19,588 bases of DNA from CAYLWW01 sp964387585 (GTDB lineage Bacteria; Pseudomonadota; Alphaproteobacteria; Rickettsiales; Midichloriaceae). The DNA is taken from positions 1 through 19,588 of the forward strand of contig CAYLWW010000020.1 of assembly GCA_964387585.1 (NCBI GenBank). The letters run 5' to 3'. This document shows positions 15,932 to 19,588 of the stretch, one piece after another; within the stretch, counting starts at the first letter, position 1, and each line of letters starts with the position of its first letter. The position numbers were made by a program, and so were the translations under genes. The notes under the pieces are model-generated. The model was not told where the DNA came from and did not search any database. It saw nothing but the letters and a program-made list of their open reading frames with translations.

Positions 15932-16378
15932 ATGGATATCTTACGAATTATGCAATTATTACCACATAGGTATCCTTTCCTGCTTATTGATAAAGTCATA
16001 GAAATCGATCACGGTAATAGCATAATTGCATTAAAAAATGTTACTATTAATGAACAATTTTTCAGTGGCCATTTCCCTGGTTATCCTGTTATGCCTGGGG
16101 TACTTATAGTGGAAGCTTTAGCTCAGGCTGCAGTAGTATTAGTGATGTCTGATTTAAAAGAAGAATTAATAGAAGAAGCATTATCCAAAAAGCTTATATA
16201 TTTTATATCGATAGAAAGCGCTCATTTTAGAAAGCCAGTAGTACCTGGAGATGCTTTGCATTTGCATGTACAAATATTACGATCTCGTTCTAATGTTTGG
16301 AAGATGAAAGGTGAAGCGTTAGTAGATGGTAATCGCGTATCAGATTTGGTTTTTTCTGCTATGATGGTAGATAAATAA
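15932..16378 (+). CDS. fabZ: 3-hydroxyacyl-ACP dehydratase FabZ
   Basis: FabZ dehydrates 3-hydroxyacyl-ACP in fatty-acid elongation, competing with LpxA and LpxD for the same hydroxyacyl-ACP pool. The protein is 148 residues, a hot-dog fold of normal length. The opening DILRIMQLLPHRYPFLLIDKV is the family start. The catalytic pair is His47 in GHFPGYPVMPGVL and Glu61 in IVEALAQ. The FRKPVVPGDALHLHV segment (near 108-122) is also conserved. The gene lies 170 bp after lpxD and 149 bp before lpxA, the standard order in proteobacteria with unusually wide, AT-rich gaps. Confidence 0.97.
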   Translation: MDILRIMQLLPHRYPFLLIDKVIEIDHGNSIIALKNVTINEQFFSGHFPGYPVMPGVLIVEALAQAAVVLVMSDLKEELIEEALSKKLIYFISIESAHFRKPVVPGDALHLHVQILRSRSNVWKMKGEALVDGNRVSDLVFSAMMVDK

Positions 16379-16527
16379 AATTTAGTTGTAAGGTAAAAAG
16401 AATTATGATCTATAAAAAATATTATTTTTTTATTAATCTAATGATAATAGCGCTGCTTTGAATAGTCTCTATAATTTATATTAAAAAAATTGATCTTTAG
16501 ATTAAAAACATAATAGGAAAATTAATT

Positions 16528-17355
16528 ATGATCCACAAAACTGCGATAGTCAGCGATAAGGCAATAATCGCACCAAACGTAGAGATTGGTCCGTTTTGTG
16601 TTATTGGCGACAACGTTGAGTTAGCTGCAGGAGTAAAGCTTTGTTCGCATGTATGTATAGACGGCAGAACTTATGTAGGTGAGGAAACGCAAATATATCC
16701 TTTTGCTTCAATAGGTCATATTCCTCAAGATTTAAAGTATGATGGTGAGAACTCTGAAGTAATTATTGGCAAGAACAATACAATAAGGGAGTATGTTACT
16801 ATTCATCCTGGTACTAAGCAAGGAAATATGAAAACCACTATAGGGAATAATTGCTTGTTTATGGTAAACTCTCACATTGCTCATGATTGTATAGTTGGTA
16901 ATAATGTTATATTAGCTAATAATGCTACATTAGGTGGTCATGTTACAGTAGGTGATTATGCAATATTAGGTGGTTTATCGGCAGTACATCAATTTGTACG
17001 CATTGGAGCTCATGCAATTGTTGGTGGGGTTAGTGCTATAGTTGAGGACCTTATACCTTATGGTAGCGCAGCTGGTAAAAGAGCTAATTTACTAGGAATT
17101 AATATTACCGGAATGAAGAGGAGGAATTTTGCTCGCGCTGAAATACATGCTGTTCGTCATGCATTTAAAGAAATATTTGGTCAAGCACAACACTATGAAA
17201 GCTTTGCCAAAAGAGTGGAATTAGTTATGAGTAAGTATGGTCATATTCAAAGTGTAGCGGAAATTATATCTTTTTTACGAGACAATAGTGTAAGATCAAT
17301 ATGTTTGCCACCTTGGTTAGATAAGGATGAGCGCGAAAATGAGGAAAATGATTAA
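16528..17355 (+). CDS. lpxA: UDP-N-acetylglucosamine acyltransferase LpxA
   Basis: LpxA carries out the first step of lipid A synthesis, moving a hydroxyacyl chain from ACP to UDP-GlcNAc in the cytoplasm. The 275-residue protein has an N-terminal left-handed beta-helix of hexapeptide repeats (about 1-185) and a helical C-terminal domain. The catalytic base is probably His119 in NSHIAHDC. LGGLSAVHQFVRIGAHAIVGGVSA (147-170) matches the family acyl-binding stretch. The C-terminal start NLLGINITGMKRRNF is the usual G.N..GL.RR.F pattern. All motifs are complete. lpxI follows after 53 bp on the same strand. Confidence 0.97.
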   Translation: MIHKTAIVSDKAIIAPNVEIGPFCVIGDNVELAAGVKLCSHVCIDGRTYVGEETQIYPFASIGHIPQDLKYDGENSEVIIGKNNTIREYVTIHPGTKQGNMKTTIGNNCLFMVNSHIAHDCIVGNNVILANNATLGGHVTVGDYAILGGLSAVHQFVRIGAHAIVGGVSAIVEDLIPYGSAAGKRANLLGINITGMKRRNFARAEIHAVRHAFKEIFGQAQHYESFAKRVELVMSKYGHIQSVAEIISFLRDNSVRSICLPPWLDKDERENEEND

Positions 17356-17408
17356 GTATAAAAGTTTTTTTAATATCTTAAAATAATAACATTAGTTAAA
17401 GTATGTAG

Positions 17409-18239
17409 ATGGGCAAAATACAGTGTATAGATAAAATTGCAGTTTTTGCAGGTAAGGGTTTGCTGCCGAGGCAAGTATTTGATTCTTGTGTTATCAAAGG
17501 TATCGAGTGTCATATTATTGGACTTGAAAATCAGACATCCTCTGAATTATTTACTGATATAAATTATGAAACTTTTCCATTACATCTAGTAGGTAAAATA
17601 ATAAATAAACTTAAAAAACTAGGTGTTAGCTATATAGTTCTTGCAGGAAAAGTGAAGCGTACAAGCATATCAAAATTACTTTTGGATGCTAAGGGAGCTA
17701 AACTGTTTGCAATGTTAGTGCGAGGTGGGTTAGGTGATAATTCAATCTTGGGAACTATAATAAGGTTTTTTGAAAATGAAGGATTCACTATAATTCCTCC
17801 AGAACAGATAGCTACAGAAATAATAGTAAAGAAAGGAAATTTAACTCCTGAAGTAAGCATTGATGAAAGCGCTAAAGAAGATATGTATAAAGGTGTAAAA
17901 GTATTAAAAGGAATAGCTCAGTTTGATGTAGGGCAAGCCTTGGTAATACAAGGTGGCCTTGTATTAGGTGTAGAAGCGGCAGAAGGAACTGATGAATTAA
18001 TCAAACGTTGTGGGGAAATTCAACAAAAAGGAGAAGAATCACCCATACTAATAAAAGTATGTAAACCTTATCAAGATAAGAGAATTGACTTACCTTGCAT
18101 TGGGCCTAATACAATAGCAAATTTACATCGTTATGGTTTACGAGGTATTGCTTTAGAAGCTGAATTTTCTCTTATATTAAATCAAGTTGAAACTATCAAA
18201 GCTGCATCTAAATCAGGTATATTTATATACGGAATATAA
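17409..18239 (+). CDS. lpxI: UDP-2,3-diacylglucosamine pyrophosphatase LpxI
   Basis: LpxI hydrolyses UDP-2,3-diacylglucosamine to lipid X, the step done by the unrelated LpxH in Escherichia coli; LpxI is the alphaproteobacterial form. The 276-residue protein has the N-terminal AVFAGKGLLPRQVF segment (11-24), the GLGDNSILGTIIRFFENEGF stretch (107-126) and VIQGGLVLGVEAAEGTDELI (179-198). The conserved catalytic aspartate is probably Asp227 in RIDLPCIGPNTI. The end GLRGIALEAEFSLIL is typical. lpxB, which often follows lpxI, is not here; ribB is next. The four lpx/fab genes probably form one transcription unit. Confidence 0.94.
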   Translation: MGKIQCIDKIAVFAGKGLLPRQVFDSCVIKGIECHIIGLENQTSSELFTDINYETFPLHLVGKIINKLKKLGVSYIVLAGKVKRTSISKLLLDAKGAKLFAMLVRGGLGDNSILGTIIRFFENEGFTIIPPEQIATEIIVKKGNLTPEVSIDESAKEDMYKGVKVLKGIAQFDVGQALVIQGGLVLGVEAAEGTDELIKRCGEIQQKGEESPILIKVCKPYQDKRIDLPCIGPNTIANLHRYGLRGIALEAEFSLILNQVETIKAASKSGIFIYGI

Positions 18240-18261
18240 TCTAAAATACTTTGCATTGTTT

Positions 18262-18289
18262 TTGATTTTTCATTTTTTTTATGTATATT
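18262..18289 (+). promoter_or_regulatory. Possible promoter of ribB
   Basis: TTGATT (18262-18267) and TATATT (18284-18289) are separated by 16 bp and lie about 35 bp upstream of the ribB start codon. Both are reasonable matches to sigma-70 boxes. In an AT-rich spacer such matches arise by chance, so this is a candidate only. It would separate ribB from the lpx unit. Confidence 0.35.
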
Positions 18290-18324
18290 GTGTAATGTAT
18301 AAAATAAAGTGAGATTAATAAAAC

Positions 18325-18936
18325 ATGTTTGATTCTATAGAAGATATTTTGCTTAGTTTAAAAAACAAAAAACTGTGTATTCTATTAGATGGTGAAGAAC
18401 GTGAAAATGAAGGAGATTTAATTATTCCAGCCGATTATATTACTCCTGAAATAATAAACTTCATGTCTAAACACGGCCGTGGTTTGATTTGCTTAGCTAT
18501 AGCTGATTCTATAGCTAAAAGGCTTATGATCGATCTTCAACCACGGAGAAATAGTTCTGAATCCGATACCGCTTTTACTATGTCTATAGAAGCAGCTAGA
18601 GGAATAAGCACTGGAATTTCTGCTTCAGATCGAGCTTACAGCATAAAAGTGGTTATAAGCCCTAGTTCCACCCCGAATGATATTAAAATTCCTGGCCATA
18701 TATTCCCGATAATTGCAAATTCAGGAGGTGTGTTAGAGCGTCCTGGTCATACTGAAGCTTCAGTAGAATTAGCTAAATTACTTAACTTAACACCAGCAGC
18801 AGTGATATGTGAAATAATTAATGATGATGGAACTATGGCACGTAGAGATGATTTAATAACTTTTGCTAAATTACATAATATCAAAGTATCTACAATTACC
18901 AGCTTGATTGATTACATAAAGCAAAATACTCATTAA
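18325..18936 (+). CDS. ribB: 3,4-dihydroxy-2-butanone 4-phosphate synthase (monofunctional RibB)
   Basis: RibB converts ribulose 5-phosphate to the four-carbon precursor of the riboflavin ring, plus formate. At 203 residues it carries only the RibB domain; there is no fused GTP cyclohydrolase II (RibA). The acidic motif DGEERENEGDL (22-32) binds the metal and substrate. ESDTAFTMSIEAARGISTGISASDRA follows (79-103), then RPGHTEASVELA (139-150) with His142, and EIINDDGTMARRDDL (163-177). All active-site segments are intact. It follows lpxI by 85 bp on the same strand. Its presence suggests the organism can make or partly make flavins, needed by the photolyase among others. Confidence 0.96.
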   Translation: MFDSIEDILLSLKNKKLCILLDGEERENEGDLIIPADYITPEIINFMSKHGRGLICLAIADSIAKRLMIDLQPRRNSSESDTAFTMSIEAARGISTGISASDRAYSIKVVISPSSTPNDIKIPGHIFPIIANSGGVLERPGHTEASVELAKLLNLTPAAVICEIINDDGTMARRDDLITFAKLHNIKVSTITSLIDYIKQNTH

Positions 18937-18957
18937 CATTAATATGATATATAACTT

Positions 18958-18975
18958 AGGCATTTTTTAATGCTT
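18958..18975 (+). terminator. Weak terminator-like hairpin after ribB
   Basis: GCATT (18960-18964) and AATGC (18969-18973) pair around a TTTT loop; flanking A/T and G-T pairs extend the stem to seven. A short T-run follows. It lies 22 bp after the ribB stop and 17 bp before the next start codon. The stem is short, so termination would be partial at best. Confidence 0.3.
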
Positions 18976-18991
18976 TACTCAAAATGTTATT

Positions 18992-19375
18992 ATGTTTTAC
19001 ACAGTTTTATTAGTTGATGATTGTGAATATACGAGAAAATCAATAAGCTATGTTCTTAAAAAATTGGGTTTTGGTATAGATGAGGCAGCAGACGGTTATG
19101 AAGCTTTATCAAAAATAGAATCAAGCAAAATAGACATAATTATAAGTGATAATAATATGCCTAATCTGAGTGGAATCGAGTTACTCAATATTATAAAATC
19201 TAACCCGCTCAATGCTGATATACCAGTTATTATCATAAGTTCAGAGAATAATAAAAAATTTGAAGAATTAGCTATTCAATTAGGTGCTAAGACTACTTTA
19301 ACCAAACCAGTAAACACTGAGCAATTAATATCTGTTATGAGTAAAATGGGATATTATTCAGAAGAGATAATATAA
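18992..19375 (+). CDS. Single-domain CheY-like response regulator
   Basis: The 127-residue protein is one receiver domain with no output domain. The acidic pair Asp9-Asp10 (LLVDD) binds Mg2+, and the probable phosphorylation site is Asp53 in IISDNNMP. The switch Ser is at 83 or 84 (IIISSE), and the conserved Lys105 is in LTKP. Such proteins act by binding partners, as CheY does at the flagellar motor or DivK in cell-cycle phosphorelays. The MPNLSGIELL segment resembles the CheY side of the family, but no che, fli or histidine kinase gene is nearby, so the pathway is unknown. It lies 55 bp after ribB. Confidence 0.9.
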   Translation: MFYTVLLVDDCEYTRKSISYVLKKLGFGIDEAADGYEALSKIESSKIDIIISDNNMPNLSGIELLNIIKSNPLNADIPVIIISSENNKKFEELAIQLGAKTTLTKPVNTEQLISVMSKMGYYSEEII

Positions 19376-19403
19376 TTAATTCACTATATATAGCACTGTT
19401 ATA

Positions 19404-19588
19404 GTCATTCCAGTTGACATTAATATGAATAATTGATATAAATAATGAATGTTATATTCATTAGATTTACGTAAGAAAGTCCTAAGATTTATAGAGGCAG
19501 GAGGTAGTAAGAGCTCTGCCTGTCGAGTTTTCGCTATTTCCTGTTCTACTATTTATAATTGGCTTAAGTTGAAAGAAGAGAGCGGAAG
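19404..19588 (+). mobile_element. 5' part of an IS630-type element (cut by window end)
   Basis: The element appears to begin after a TA at 19402-19403. Its first 49 bases match the left window edge (positions 49 down to 1) at 46 of 49 positions. It carries a transposase gene from 19449 that runs off the window. Position and orientation mirror the left copy, so the two face outward around the roughly 19.3 kb between them. Confidence 0.8.
19449..19588 (+). CDS. IS630-family transposase, N-terminal part
   Basis: The ATG at 19449 opens MLYSLDLRKKVLRFIEAG, then reads GSKSSACRVFAISCSTIYNW and LKLKEES. This is the N-terminal helix-turn-helix of IS630-type transposases (SLDLR.KVL.....G.s...a...F.iS.sTiy.Wlk). 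46 codons are visible, with no stop or frameshift. The DDE catalytic domain lies outside the window. The ATG at 19445 is out of frame and soon stops, so it is not the start. Confidence 0.85.
   Translation, partial: MLYSLDLRKKVLRFIEAGGSKSSACRVFAISCSTIYNWLKLKEESG

Noticed and set aside
16405..16461. An 18-codon open frame (MIYKKYYFFINLMIIALL) between fabZ and lpxA, starting ATGATC like lpxA.
   Set aside because: Too short, low complexity and AT-driven, with no ribosome site clearly tied to it; similarity to the lpxA start covers only a few bases.

Overview
This window is strongly AT-rich, and its coding parts look like the chromosome of a Rickettsiales-type alphaproteobacterium, probably an obligate intracellular symbiont or parasite. 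The reasons are the alphaproteobacterial form of AspRS (motif 2 continuing into APGEF), a bc1-type Rieske protein and cytochrome b, a FixH-like cbb3-oxidase assembly protein, an RMND1/DUF155 protein, an LpxI-type lipid A enzyme, long AT-rich spacers, and several decayed insertion sequences. Family placement is inference. Retained LPS genes plus FixH, a photolyase and a CheY-like regulator fit a Midichloriaceae-like or other gene-rich Rickettsiales lineage better than Rickettsia itself, but the window alone cannot prove it.

Layout. Positions 1-49 are the 5' end of an IS630-type element pointing out of the window. Positions 107-826 hold a second, unrelated and badly broken IS630 transposase. 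A minus-strand block then carries, from right to left, secG, pyrG, an unknown 4-helix membrane protein, a truncated copy of fixH, the intact fixH, and aspS. The fixH region contains a perfect 618-bp direct tandem duplication. A gene-free spacer of about 500 bp (6827-7329) with two conspicuous inverted repeats separates secG from ssb on the plus strand. After ssb come the DUF155 gene, petA (Rieske) and petB (cytochrome b). Where petC (cytochrome c1) is normally expected there are instead remnants of two different IS5-type transposases (10862-11150).

From 11269 to 14516 the minus strand encodes a photolyase, RuvB and the LolD ATPase. From 14724 the plus strand carries lpxD, fabZ, lpxA and lpxI, four genes of early lipid A synthesis, followed by monofunctional ribB and a single-domain CheY-like response regulator. 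The right edge (19404-19588) is the start of an IS630 transposase whose first 49 bases match the left edge in inverted orientation. The window is therefore bounded by two outward-facing copies of one IS family.

Function. The content is mostly housekeeping: translation (aspS), nucleotide supply (pyrG), secretion (secG), DNA maintenance (ssb, ruvB, photolyase), respiration (petA, petB, fixH), envelope building (lolD, lpx genes, fabZ) and riboflavin synthesis (ribB). I found no CRISPR array, tRNA, rRNA, toxin-antitoxin pair or defence system. The most unusual points are the fresh microhomology-bounded duplication that created a second, truncated fixH, the bc1 operon cut short at IS debris, and the palindrome over a possible ssb promoter.
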